From the NCBI GenBank assembly GCA_934630375.1, contig CAKTVQ010000030.1, positions 1 through 15,333 of the forward strand: a DNA stretch of 15,333 nucleotides. Reading direction: 5' to 3'. The translations under genes were made by a program, and so were the position numbers. This stretch comes from an uncultured Collinsella sp. Lineage in GTDB: Bacteria > Actinomycetota > Coriobacteriia > Coriobacteriales > Coriobacteriaceae. Shown in pieces: positions 1-8,552 of the stretch (positions are counted from its first letter, which is position 1; every line of letters starts with the position of its first letter). Below the pieces are notes generated by a model that had not been told where the DNA came from, did no database searches, and worked only from the letters and a program-made list of their open reading frames with translations.

Positions 1-39
1 TACCTGCGCGTGTAGGCATGCCTGGAATTCACCCCTTCC

Positions 40-73
40 AACGGGTCGTCTCTTATGGGGCGGCCCGTTTTTT
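40..73 (+). terminator. Intrinsic terminator of the upstream gene
   Basis: A GC-rich stem pairs CGGGTCGTC (42-50) with GGCGGCCCG (59-67), with two G-T wobbles, and is followed by a run of six T (68-73). It would end a plus-strand gene lying mostly outside the window. In frame 1, bases 1-15 read Tyr-Leu-Arg-Val-stop and could be that gene's last codons, but the frame cannot be proven from so little sequence. Confidence 0.75.
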
Positions 74-156
74 GATCCCTAGGGGACGGAAGAAAACGGG
101 TCATTGTGGCGCTGGTCTATCTATGTGACCCGCAATCCTGCCGTTCCCTAGGGATC
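74..156. repeat. 83-bp nested inverted repeat (MITE/REP-like)
   Basis: The outer arms GATCCCTAGGGGACGG (74-89) and CCGTTCCCTAGGGATC (141-156) are complementary at 15 of 16 positions. Nested inside, CGGGTCA (97-103) pairs exactly with TGACCCG (126-132). The element begins directly after the T-run of the upstream terminator and ends about 50 bp before rnr. There is no coding sequence inside. A near-identical single arm occurs at 12325-12340, which suggests a dispersed repeat family. Its function is unknown. Confidence 0.7.
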
Positions 157-163
157 ATTTGGG

Positions 164-169
164 TAGACT
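164..169 (+). promoter_or_regulatory. Candidate -10 box for rnr
   Basis: TAGACT lies 38 bp before the rnr ATG and is a reasonable actinobacterial -10 hexamer. No good -35 is visible. At 17-bp spacing the -35 position would fall inside the right arm of the 74-156 inverted repeat. Confidence 0.27.
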
Positions 170-207
170 CTTGGGATGTAAACGGCAATCGATAGCAAGG
201 AGGCGCC

Positions 208-2343
208 ATGGGGCGCAATAACAAGCATAAGCGCGGTGCTCGCAATAAGCGTGGGCCGGTGCGCAGCGAACGCCGTCCGAGCCTGACCGGGCGCGTGCAG
301 CTCCATGAGCATGGCGCCTATGTCATAACCGAGAGCGGCGACTACAAGGTTATGGGCCGCGGTAAGCGCGAGATCATGGATGGCGATACCGTTGCCGTGA
401 GCATTAAGAATAGCCCGCACGGTGAGCGGCGCGCCGTGATCGAAGGCGTGGTTGAGCGCGCAGCCATAAGCGTGGTGGGTACGTACCAGACCGCTGGTCC
501 GCTCGGTGTGATCGAGCCGCTCGATTCGCGCCTGAAGGCCGACTTCTTCATTCTGCCCGAGGATACCTCGGCGGATCGTCTGGGCGTCCACCCGGGTGAT
601 GCCGTTGTCGCGCGCATTTTGACCTACCCGACGCGCCTGGAATCGGGCACCGTGACGATCGAACGCCGCATTGGCGGAGATGACGCGCCCGATTTGGGCG
701 TTCAATACGTGATGGCGCGTTACGGCTATACCGATAGCTATCCCGAGGCCGCGCTGGACGAGGCCGAGGGGCTTTCGCTCGATGTGTCCGCGGCGCTTAA
801 GGACCCGCTCCGCCGCGATCTGCGCGACCGCTTTGTCATCACGATCGACCCGGTCGACGCGCGCGACTTTGACGATGCCATTTCGCTTGAGCGCACGCCC
901 GAGGGTGGCTACAAGCTGGGTGTGCATATCGCTGACGTTTCTCACTATGTGGCTTGGGACGGGCATATCGATCTTGAGGCTCGCCATCGTACGACATCGG
1001 TGTATCTGGCCGATCGCGTGCTTCCCATGCTGCCCGAACGCCTGTCCTGTGACCTATGCTCGCTTCGCCCTGACGAGGACCGTCTTGCGTTTACCGTTGA
1101 CATTGAGCTCGATGCGCAGGGTCGCGTGCGGCATTACGATCCGTACCCCAGCGTGATTCGCTCGCGTGTGCGTATGGACTATGACGGCGCCGAGGCGCTG
1201 CTGGTGCGTGCCGACGCTGTTGAGTATTCGGTGCTGGAAGGCGCCGCTGAGGATGTTGCGGCTGCTGAGGCCTCGCGCGAGGAGGCGCTTGAGCGCGGTC
1301 TTGCGTGCGAGGAAACTGCTCGCGGCTATAACGTCGACCTCGGCGATTTCCTTGTCGCCGCCAACGAACTCGCTGAACTTCGCCGTCGTATTCGTCGTGC
1401 CCGCGGCTCAGTCGATTTTGACACGGCCGAGATTCGCGCTCTATTGGATGAGGACGGAGTGCCCGTGCAGATTGTGGCGCGCGAGCGTTCGTGTGCCACG
1501 TCGCTTATCGAGGAAGCCATGCTACTCGCCAACGAGTGCGTTGCAGAGTGGCTGGCAGACCGTGATATCGAGGCCTGCTATCGCGTGCATGAGGATCCGA
1601 GCCCCGATAGCCTGCACGGTGCCGCCGTTGCGCTGGCGCAGCTAGGCATCATCGACGATCGCCGTGCTGCCGGTATCGCCCTGGGGAGTCCCGATGAGCT
1701 ACAGGCTGCAGTTGATGCTGCCGCCGGTACGGCCAACGCACCGCTCGTCAACACGCTGCTTCTGCGCAGCATGCAGCGCGCACTGTACAAGCCGCGCAAC
1801 GAGGGCCACTTTGCGCTCGCCGCGCCGTGCTACTGTCACTTTACGAGTCCCATCCGTCGCTACCCCGATCTGGTGGTGCACCGCGTGCTCAAACTGCAGT
1901 TGGCCTATGAGCAGCTCGGCGGCAAGGACGCCCTGGTCCGTACGCCGCGGCTGATCGGCAAGGGGCGCGAGTCGCTGCCGCGCATTCTGCCGCAGATCTG
2001 CCGCGCATGCAGCGATGCCGAGCGCGCGGCAGATGCCGCTAGCCATGCGACGCAAAAGATCAAGATTGCCCAGTACTATGAGGACCGTCTGGGCGAGCGC
2101 TATGCCGGAACCGTCTCGTGGGTTAGCAGCATGGGCCTCTTTGTGCGCTTGGACCTGACGCAGGTCGAAGGCTTGGTTTCGATCAAGAGCCTGGGCAACG
2201 AGTGGTTCGAGTTCGACGAGGATGCGCTTACGCTGACGGGCGCCGACACGGGGACTCGCTATGAACTGGGCCAGCGCGTGATTATCGAGGTCTCGCGCGT
2301 CAATACCACGCGTGGGCACTTGGACTTTAAGCTTATCCATTAG
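208..2343 (+). CDS. rnr: Ribonuclease R (RNB-family 3'-5' exoribonuclease)
   Basis: This is a processive 3'-5' exoribonuclease for structured RNA decay, rRNA and mRNA quality control and, with SmpB-tmRNA, degradation of non-stop mRNAs in the cytoplasm. The product is 711 residues. A basic N-terminus is followed by cold-shock-like OB domains (about residues 25-155), the RNB catalytic domain (about 195-560) and a C-terminal S1 domain from about 630. The catalytic motif TIDPVDARDFDD (212-223) holds the metal-binding aspartates D214, D220, D222 and D223. A second signature, HFTSPIRRYPD, lies at 544-554. It is shorter than E. coli RNase R (813 residues), lacking the long N-terminal helix-turn-helix extension and the lysine-rich tail, as in many Gram-positive forms. 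The ATG has AAGGAGG at 197-203. A hairpin terminator follows the stop codon. Confidence 0.97.
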   Translation: MGRNNKHKRGARNKRGPVRSERRPSLTGRVQLHEHGAYVITESGDYKVMGRGKREIMDGDTVAVSIKNSPHGERRAVIEGVVERAAISVVGTYQTAGPLGVIEPLDSRLKADFFILPEDTSADRLGVHPGDAVVARILTYPTRLESGTVTIERRIGGDDAPDLGVQYVMARYGYTDSYPEAALDEAEGLSLDVSAALKDPLRRDLRDRFVITIDPVDARDFDDAISLERTPEGGYKLGVHIADVSHYVAWDGHIDLEARHRTTSVYLADRVLPMLPERLSCDLCSLRPDEDRLAFTVDIELDAQGRVRHYDPYPSVIRSRVRMDYDGAEALLVRADAVEYSVLEGAAEDVAAAEASREEALERGLACEETARGYNVDLGDFLVAANELAELRRRIRRARGSVDFDTAEIRALLDEDGVPVQIVARERSCATSLIEEAMLLANECVAEWLADRDIEACYRVHEDPSPDSLHGAAVALAQLGIIDDRRAAGIALGSPDELQAAVDAAAGTANAPLVNTLLLRSMQRALYKPRNEGHFALAAPCYCHFTSPIRRYPDLVVHRVLKLQLAYEQLGGKDALVRTPRLIGKGRESLPRILPQICRACSDAERAADAASHATQKIKIAQYYEDRLGERYAGTVSWVSSMGLFVRLDLTQVEGLVSIKSLGNEWFEFDEDALTLTGADTGTRYELGQRVIIEVSRVNTTRGHLDFKLIH

Positions 2344-2368
2344 CCAAATCTCGACTCATGGCGGGAGA

Positions 2369-2404
2369 GCGGAGGGCGGTCTTTCGGGGCCGCCCTCCGC
2401 ATTT
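2369..2404 (+). terminator. Intrinsic terminator of rnr
   Basis: An 11-bp perfect GC stem pairs GCGGAGGGCGG (2369-2379) with CCGCCCTCCGC (2390-2400) and is followed by only a short ATTT. The T-tract is weak but the stem is strong, and it lies 26 bp after the rnr stop. Confidence 0.7.
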
Positions 2405-2452
2405 GGATCATGGCTACCTTGCCGTCTGCTCGGCCGCCCGCTTACCTGCTAT

Positions 2453-2501
2453 TTGAGAGGTAAAACCTACCAAAATAAACCTGTCCCTTTTTGGCAGGTT
2501 T
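2453..2501 (+). promoter_or_regulatory. Half-site cluster and candidate promoter before the recombinase
   Basis: AAACCTACCAAAA (2463-2475) is complementary at 12 of 13 positions to TTTTGGCAGGTTT (2489-2501). A third half-site, AAACCTGTCC, starts at 2477 in direct orientation, and TAAACCTG (2476-2483) also pairs exactly with CAGGTTTA (2495-2502). A weak promoter TTGAGA (2453-2458), 17 bp, TAAACC (2476-2481) overlaps these sites. The arrangement fits a resolvase binding or crossover site, or an autoregulatory operator. Both readings are inference. Confidence 0.5.
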
Positions 2502-2520
2502 ACAAGAAAGCGGGGATGAG

Positions 2521-3126
2521 ATGGCGACGGTGTATGGTTATGCGCGGGTGAGTTCGCGCGATCAGAATCTTAATCGGCAGCTGGATGCGCTGGGCGCCTA
2601 TGGCGTGGGCTCGGCGAATATTTATGCCGACCATGCGAGCGGCAAGGACTTCGACCGCCCGCGGTATCGCGAGCTGCTGCACGTCCTGGGAGACGGGGAC
2701 GTGCTGGTGGTGCTTTCTATCGACCGACTTGGCCGTAATTACTCCGAGATTCTTGAGGAATGGCGACGCATTACCAAGGAGCTCGGGGTTGCCATTGTGG
2801 TGTTGGACATGCCATTGCTTGACACGCGCGTCAGGGCCAGCGGCGCGCCGGATGTGACCAACACCCTGATTGCCGATATTGTGCTGCAACTGCTGAGCTA
2901 CGTGGCGCAGGTGGAGCGCGAGAATATCCATCGGCGCCAGGCGGAGGGAATTGCAGCGGCGCGGGCGCGAGGGGTCCGTTTCGGTCGACCTCGCAAGCCG
3001 TGCCCTCCTCAGTTTGAGCTGGTGCGCGATAGCTATGAGGCAGGCGATATTACCCGCAGCCAGGCAGCAAAGTGCCTGGGCGTGTGCGTGGGGACGTTCG
3101 ATCGCTGGATGCGCGAGGCGGGGTAG
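2521..3126 (+). CDS. Small serine recombinase (resolvase/invertase family)
   Basis: This is a site-specific DNA recombinase of the resolvase/invertase type, which cuts DNA through a phosphoserine link. The product is 201 residues. The N-terminal catalytic domain (about 3-140) begins YGYARVSSRDQ, with nucleophile Ser11 and Arg9, and carries DRLGRN (68-73) with the two catalytic arginines R69 and R72. A long helix, VERENIHRRQAEGIAAARARG, leads to FGRPRK and a C-terminal helix-turn-helix (about 175-201, DITRSQAAKCLGVCVGTF). All key residues are intact, so it should be active. ATG 2521 is chosen because it starts at the family's usual N-terminus. A TTG at 2491 in the same frame would add ten residues but would overlap the half-site cluster. 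No partner transposase is visible. It could be a stand-alone resolvase, an invertase or the remnant of a mobile element. Confidence 0.9.
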   Translation: MATVYGYARVSSRDQNLNRQLDALGAYGVGSANIYADHASGKDFDRPRYRELLHVLGDGDVLVVLSIDRLGRNYSEILEEWRRITKELGVAIVVLDMPLLDTRVRASGAPDVTNTLIADIVLQLLSYVAQVERENIHRRQAEGIAAARARGVRFGRPRKPCPPQFELVRDSYEAGDITRSQAAKCLGVCVGTFDRWMREAG

Positions 3127-3230
3127 GGGTTTACGTCGCTTTGTCGCTTCCTGTTGCGATTCAAATTTTGATACGGTGACGATGTCATTTGGGGCTACAC
3201 TCGCTGATATTCAAAAAAGGAGGTAGGCCC

Positions 3231-3812
3231 TTGGCGCGCGTAAAACAAATAATCGGATGGACCGCGATCGTTCTGTTCGCTGCAACGCTGGCGGGCATCT
3301 GGGTGCTGACGGAGCAAAATGCGGTGGAGACGTCGTTGCTGAGCGAGTCCACCGCGCGTGTGGTGGAGGGTCAGGCTACGGGCGTACAGGCTGCCGATGC
3401 CACGGGTGAAGCTCAGACGGAGAACGGAATGACCGGGGGCACCGATTCGGCTGCCTCGAATGTCCGGTCTGGCCGGCTTGCTTCCATTCGCATGTGGGTG
3501 GGCACGAACGTCCGTCGCGTTGCCCATACCGTAGAGTTTTTCTTCGTCGGATTGTTCGCCTCGGTGGTCGTGGTTTGCTTTTCCAGGCGTCCGTGGAGCG
3601 TATGCTCCCGTTGCGTGCCCGTGTTGCTCTTTTGCGCCGTCTGCTCCGTTGGCGATCAGGTACATAAGATCTTTGTTCCCGGCAGGCATTTCGACGTTAT
3701 CGATTTAGGATTCGATACTGCGGGCTATGTCACCGCGATGCTGTTGGTATTGCTGGCAGCGGCGTCGGTGCGCCATGCGACTCGGCCGATCGGCGCTCAT
3801 GCGAGGCGCTAG
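3231..3812 (+). CDS. VanZ-family membrane protein
   Basis: This is a membrane protein of the VanZ family, named after the teicoplanin-resistance protein; the biochemical role of most members is unknown. The product is 193 residues from a TTG start (3231) behind AAGGAGGT at about 3218-3225; no better start is seen. Four hydrophobic segments lie near residues 6-27, 101-118, 127-142 and 164-182. The family signature is clear: RRVAHTVEFF (95-104) and DQVHKIFVPGRHFDVIDL (142-159) followed by GFDTAGY. A polar, Ala/Thr/Glu-rich stretch of about 65 residues (30-95) separates the first two membrane segments and is probably exposed outside the membrane. It is followed by a terminator, so it appears to be a single-gene unit. 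There are no van resistance genes nearby, so a link to glycopeptide resistance should not be assumed. Confidence 0.85.
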   Translation: MARVKQIIGWTAIVLFAATLAGIWVLTEQNAVETSLLSESTARVVEGQATGVQAADATGEAQTENGMTGGTDSAASNVRSGRLASIRMWVGTNVRRVAHTVEFFFVGLFASVVVVCFSRRPWSVCSRCVPVLLFCAVCSVGDQVHKIFVPGRHFDVIDLGFDTAGYVTAMLLVLLAAASVRHATRPIGAHARR

Positions 3813-3893
3813 CCGGTAACAAACCCGTTTCTGATAATGCGACCTTGTTGAATTATTTTGTGTCGCGCGTATTTCCGAGCGGTCGGATTTGAG

Positions 3894-3920
3894 GGGCGAG
3901 CGGTAGAACGCTCGCCCTTT
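3894..3920 (+). terminator. Intrinsic terminator of the VanZ-family gene
   Basis: GGGCGAGCG (3894-3902) pairs perfectly with CGCTCGCCC (3909-3917) across a six-base loop and is followed by TTT. It lies about 80 bp after the VanZ-family stop and separates that gene from murR. Confidence 0.75.
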
Positions 3921-3942
3921 GTGCGCCACGATGCGGCACAAT

Positions 3943-3971
3943 GTACCGTAAAAGCTGTTTGTATCCGGTAC
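3943..3971. promoter_or_regulatory. Candidate operator upstream of murR
   Basis: GTACCG (3943-3948) and CGGTAC (3966-3971) form a perfect 6-bp inverted repeat with centres 23 bp apart, 46 bp before the murR start. RpiR-type regulators often bind inverted repeats in their own promoter, so this is a reasonable MurR target. The repeat is short and no clear promoter hexamers could be placed with it. Confidence 0.3.
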
Positions 3972-4016
3972 GAATCGTTCGTTGGTCTTTAATTCTTCTC
4001 AACGGAGGTGTTTGGG

Positions 4017-4868
4017 ATGGCAAACGGATTGCTTTTGCGGCTTCGCGAGCGTGAGCTCAGCGCGAGCCCGGCGGAACGCAATGTCATCGCATATGTAAGT
4101 GCTCATCCGCACGAGGTGGTCGGGCTGTCCGTCCGCGGTCTTGCCGATGCCACGTTCTCCTCGCCCTCGAGCATTTTGCGCTTTTGCAAGCGCTTGGGTT
4201 TTGCGGGCTACAAGGAGTTCCAGCGCGAACTGATTGCCGAGCTGGCACTCTTGGGTGACAAGAAAGACGTTGCCCTCGAGGACATCTCCATGGATGACAG
4301 CGTTGAACGTATCGTGGGGAAGGTGATGAAAAGCAACGTGCGCACGATCGAAGCGACGGCGCGAACGCTCGATTACACCGTCTTGGAGCGATGTGCGGCC
4401 TATCTTAAGCGGGCACGCGCAGTCAATCTGTTCGGTATCGGTGCCTCTCGTTTGGTCGCGCACGATCTGGCGCAAAAGCTCATGCGTGTCGACAAAGAGT
4501 GCCATCTGTACGACGACTGGCATGATCAGCTCTTGTGTGCCAAGAACATGCATGAGGGCGATATGGCAATCGCCTTTAGCTACTCGGGCTTGACGCAAGA
4601 GGTGCTGGACTGCACCGCCGAGGCCCAACGTCACAACTGTCCCGTTGTGGCCGTGACCAAAGTAGATGGATCATCCAAGCTTGCCACCATGGCCGATGCC
4701 GTGCTCGGCGTCGCTGCGAGTGAACCCTTGGTCCGCAGCGGTGCCATGGCTTCGCGTATGGCCCAGCTTATGGTTGTCGATGCCCTGTACGCTGCTTACG
4801 TTGCCAGCGACTACGAACGGGCGACGCATGTCATTAAGCAAAACTACATCGAGAAACAGGAAAGATGA
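4017..4868 (+). CDS. murR: MurR/RpiR-family transcriptional regulator
   Basis: This is a sugar-phosphate-responsive DNA-binding regulator, most likely controlling the murQ, PTS and mupG genes that follow. The product is 283 residues. An N-terminal HTH_6 domain (about 1-77) has the recognition region SPSSILRFCKRLGF (49-62), typical of RpiR proteins. A C-terminal SIS sugar-isomerase-fold domain (about 120-260) includes FGIGASRLVAHDLAQK and the FSYSGLTQEV phosphosugar-binding motif. In E. coli, MurR senses MurNAc-6-P, the substrate of MurQ. ATG 4017 is chosen because CGGAGGTG (4003-4010) sits six bases before it; an in-frame GTG at 4008 is part of that ribosome-binding site. The TGA stop (4866-4868) overlaps the ribosome-binding site of murQ, so the two are translationally linked. 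The specific name rests on context. Confidence 0.88.
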   Translation: MANGLLLRLRERELSASPAERNVIAYVSAHPHEVVGLSVRGLADATFSSPSSILRFCKRLGFAGYKEFQRELIAELALLGDKKDVALEDISMDDSVERIVGKVMKSNVRTIEATARTLDYTVLERCAAYLKRARAVNLFGIGASRLVAHDLAQKLMRVDKECHLYDDWHDQLLCAKNMHEGDMAIAFSYSGLTQEVLDCTAEAQRHNCPVVAVTKVDGSSKLATMADAVLGVAASEPLVRSGAMASRMAQLMVVDALYAAYVASDYERATHVIKQNYIEKQER

Positions 4869-4878
4869 GGTGAATGAA

Positions 4879-5802
<924 letters not shown>

Positions 5803-5859
5803 GTGCGCGGCGTGATCTGATACGACATCCAAACGAGATACCCAATACAAGGAGGAGTT

Positions 5860-7290
5860 ATGACGAACAAAGAGCTGGCTCAAAAGCTGCTGGACCTTTT
5901 GGGCGGTAAAGACAACGTGCTGGCAAACGCGGCGTGCATGACGCGCCTGCGCGTGACCGTCAAAGACGCGGGCAACGTCGACACGGAGGGCATTAAGGCA
6001 CTCGACGGCGTGATGGGCCTGGTCGAGGACGACACGATGCAGATCGTGCTGGGGCCGGGCAAGGTGAATAAGGTGCTCGAGGAGTTCTCCAAGCTCACCG
6101 GCCTTGCGAAAGGCGTTGCTGACGAGAGCGTGGTTGACGCTGCGGCCACAAACAAGGCCGCGCAGAAGGCCAAGTACGAGTCCAAGCCGGTTCAGGCTTT
6201 CCTCAAGAAGATTTCCAATGTCTTCGTCGCCCTGCTTCCCGGCATCATTGCGGCTGGCCTCATCAACGGTATCTGCAACGTCATTAACGTCTCGACGGCA
6301 GGCGCGCTTGCGGGCGAGTGGTGGTACCAGGGCATTCGTTCCATGGGCTGGGCCCTGTTTGCCTATCTGCCCATCTTGGTGGGCTATAACGCGGCACGTG
6401 AGTTTGGTGGCTCCGCTGCGCTGGGCGGCATCGCCGGCATGATGTGTATCGCCAACAGTGCCATGCCCCTGCTTGCGCCTGGCGCGGCCGATCCTGCCAC
6501 TGCCATTCTGCTGCCGCTCACCAATGCGCAGTATAACCCCGCAGCGGGCGGCATGATCGCGGCTCTTATCGCTGGCGCATTTTTTGCCTGGATGGAGCGT
6601 CAGATTCGCAAGGTTATGCCCAACGCACTCGACACGTTCTTGTCCCCGCTGCTGGTGCTCATCATCGGCGCCTTTGCTCTGATGCTCGTCATCCAGCCGG
6701 TTGGCGCATGGCTGACGACTGCCATCTTTAGCGTTTTGACCTTTATCTTCGAGAAGCTGGGCGTCCTGGGCGGCTATATCCTGTCGGCAGGCTTCTTGCC
6801 GCTGGTTTCCGTCGGCCTGCATCAGGCGCTCACGCCGATCCACGCTATGCTCAACGATCCCGACGGCGCTACCAAGGGCATCAATTACCTGCTCCCCATC
6901 CTTATGATGGCTGGCGGCGGTCAGGTCGGTGCCGGTCTGGCGCTGTACTTTAAGACCAAGAACGCCAAGCTCAAGAAGTACGTCGCAGAGTCCATTCCCG
7001 TTGGAATCCTCGGTGTGGGCGAGCCTCTGATGTATGCCGTTACGCTGCCGCTCGTTCGTCCGTTTGTGACGGCCTGTCTGGGTGCCGGATTTGGCGGCGC
7101 GCTCGCGGCGCTGCTTCACATCGGCACGGTTTCTCAGGGCGTTTCCGGTCTGTTTGGCCTGCTGATCGTCGTTCCTGGCCAGCAGCTCGGCTACGTTGCC
7201 GCTATGCTGCTTGCCTATGCCGCCGGCTTTGTCCTGACGTGGTTCTTTGGCGTCGACGAACAGAAGATCAACGAGTTCTTTGGCGAATAG
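5860..7290 (+). CDS. murP: PTS EIIBC permease, MurNAc-type (glucose superfamily)
   Basis: This is a phosphotransferase-system membrane permease that imports a sugar and phosphorylates it on entry; context points to MurNAc or the MurNAc-GlcNAc disaccharide. The product is 476 residues. An N-terminal EIIB domain (about 1-85) carries the phospho-cysteine Cys26 in NAACMTRLRVTVKD. A linker leads to the EIIC domain (about 108-476) with roughly ten hydrophobic segments and the substrate-site motif GVGEP (385-389). There is no EIIA domain, as in E. coli MurP, so a separate EIIA-Glc-like protein must supply the phosphate. The ATG follows AAGGAGG at 5849-5855. The symbol is assigned by the adjacent murR, murQ and mupG genes; sucrose- or trehalose-type EIIBC proteins look similar, so the substrate is inferred. 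Confidence 0.85.
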   Translation: MTNKELAQKLLDLLGGKDNVLANAACMTRLRVTVKDAGNVDTEGIKALDGVMGLVEDDTMQIVLGPGKVNKVLEEFSKLTGLAKGVADESVVDAAATNKAAQKAKYESKPVQAFLKKISNVFVALLPGIIAAGLINGICNVINVSTAGALAGEWWYQGIRSMGWALFAYLPILVGYNAAREFGGSAALGGIAGMMCIANSAMPLLAPGAADPATAILLPLTNAQYNPAAGGMIAALIAGAFFAWMERQIRKVMPNALDTFLSPLLVLIIGAFALMLVIQPVGAWLTTAIFSVLTFIFEKLGVLGGYILSAGFLPLVSVGLHQALTPIHAMLNDPDGATKGINYLLPILMMAGGGQVGAGLALYFKTKNAKLKKYVAESIPVGILGVGEPLMYAVTLPLVRPFVTACLGAGFGGALAALLHIGTVSQGVSGLFGLLIVVPGQQLGYVAAMLLAYAAGFVLTWFFGVDEQKINEFFGE

Positions 7291-7357
7291 TTTGATATCG
7301 CGAGCCGTGTTGCTCAGGGCTTGCGGCGCACGGCAGATTTCTTGATGCTATGGTTGT

Positions 7358-7391
7358 GCCGGCGGGGCTAACTGCTCCGCCGGCCTTTTTT
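7358..7391 (+). terminator. Terminator or attenuator between the PTS gene and mupG
   Basis: GCCGGCGGGG (7358-7367) pairs with CTCCGCCGGC (7375-7384), with one G-T wobble, and is followed by CTTTTTT to 7391. The ribosome-binding site of mupG (AAAGGAG, 7392-7398) starts at the very next base. Any mupG transcript begun upstream must therefore read through this structure, as discussed in the findings. Confidence 0.85.
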
Positions 7392-7407
7392 AAAGGAGCG
7401 TTGAAAC

Positions 7408-8460
7408 GTGAAAACGGGTATTTCGATTTATCTTTCCAGCCCTCTGCAGGATATTGAGCGGACGATTGAGCACGGTGCCGCGGCGGGTGCGCGCTATGCG
7501 TTTGCCTCACTGCATATTCCCGAGGATGGGGGAGCGGCGTATGCCGATAAGGTCCGTCATGTGCTGTCGCTGCTTTCCGCCCGCGGCATTGCGCTCATTG
7601 CCGATGTGGGACCGCGCACGTGCGATTTGCTCGGGCTTGAGCGCATCGAGGACCTGCGCGATCTGGGGTTGGAATACCTTCGTTTGGACTATGGCTTTAG
7701 CGCCCAGCGGGTCGCGGAGCTGTCCGGTGTATTTCGCATTGTGGTCAATGCATCGACGGTGAGTTCTGATGAAATCGCATCGTGGCGTGAGGCCGGTGCC
7801 GATGTGACTCGTTTTGCCGCCTGCCACAATTTTTACCCCAAGCCTTATACCGGTTTAGCTCTGGAGGACATTGCTCGGGTGAATCTTCGTCTTGCGGCGC
7901 TTGGATTCGAAATCATGGCTTTTGTGCCGGGCGATGCTAACGTTCGCGGGCCGGTATTCGAGGGACTGCCGACGGTCGAGACGCAGCGCGGTCGCGCGTC
8001 AAAGGTTGCTCTCAATATGCTTGAGCTTGCACATGGCGCCGATTGCGACATTGTGTTGGTCGGCGACCCCGATCTTTCCGATGCGGGCTGGACGCAGTTT
8101 GCTCAAGTTTCTGCCGGATACGTGGATTTGCAATGCGAGCTTGAGCCCGGTTATGCCTATGTGCGTGGGCAGATTCATCACGACCGACCCGATTCGAGCA
8201 CCCTCATCTTTAGGTCTCAGGAGTCACGTATGACGCATAAGCCGGATTCCGTGCCGACGGATGCCGGAGCCGGCCTGCCGCGAAAGGCGGGGTCGATCGC
8301 TGTGAGCAATAGCGGATATGGGCGCTACGAAGGCGAGCTTGAGATTGCGCGGGTCGATCTTCCCGGTGACGAGCGCATGAACGTTGCGGGCCATATCACG
8401 CCCGAGGCAATGGAGCTGCTGCCGTTCATCAAACGCGGATTCGGGGTACGGTTCGTTTAG
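7408..8460 (+). CDS. mupG: DUF871/MupG-family 6-phospho-N-acetylmuramidase
   Basis: This family (DUF871) includes S. aureus MupG, a cytoplasmic glycosidase that splits MurNAc-6-P-GlcNAc imported by the PTS into MurNAc-6-P and GlcNAc; MurNAc-6-P then feeds MurQ. The product is 350 residues, the usual length. An N-terminal TIM-barrel region (about 1-235) begins GISIYLS, includes ASLHIPED and LRLDYGF, and has the family block AACHNFYPKPYTGL (137-150). A C-terminal beta-rich domain (about 240-350) ends with ITPEAMELLPFIKRGFGVRF. The start is GTG 7408, with AAAGGAG nine bases upstream; the nearby TTG at 7401 is out of frame. The strong terminator directly before its ribosome-binding site suggests lower or conditional expression compared with murQ and the PTS gene. 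The family assignment is firm; the exact substrate follows from the characterised homologue and context. Confidence 0.88.
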   Translation: MKTGISIYLSSPLQDIERTIEHGAAAGARYAFASLHIPEDGGAAYADKVRHVLSLLSARGIALIADVGPRTCDLLGLERIEDLRDLGLEYLRLDYGFSAQRVAELSGVFRIVVNASTVSSDEIASWREAGADVTRFAACHNFYPKPYTGLALEDIARVNLRLAALGFEIMAFVPGDANVRGPVFEGLPTVETQRGRASKVALNMLELAHGADCDIVLVGDPDLSDAGWTQFAQVSAGYVDLQCELEPGYAYVRGQIHHDRPDSSTLIFRSQESRMTHKPDSVPTDAGAGLPRKAGSIAVSNSGYGRYEGELEIARVDLPGDERMNVAGHITPEAMELLPFIKRGFGVRFV

Positions 8461-8476
8461 CGTGTGACCCGTGGGC

Positions 8477-8482
8477 TACAAT
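8477..8482 (+). promoter_or_regulatory. Candidate -10 box for the ArsC/Spx-like gene
   Basis: TACAAT lies in the 92-bp gap between mupG and the next gene, 70 bp before the ATG. No convincing -35 hexamer is present at the expected distance. Confidence 0.3.
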
Positions 8483-8552
8483 TGGCCCATCATGCGAAGG
8501 CGCCTCGTGTGGCGTGTGCCTGCGTTGGCCGATCTATATTCGGAGGATTCCC

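Noticed and set aside
148..987. 279-residue minus-strand frame
   Set aside because: It is antisense to rnr and the 74-156 repeat, and its composition is that of a shadow frame.
3167..3201. Promoter for the VanZ-family gene from TTGATA and TACACT
   Set aside because: The spacing is about 22 bp, too long for a standard promoter, so it was left out of the feature list.
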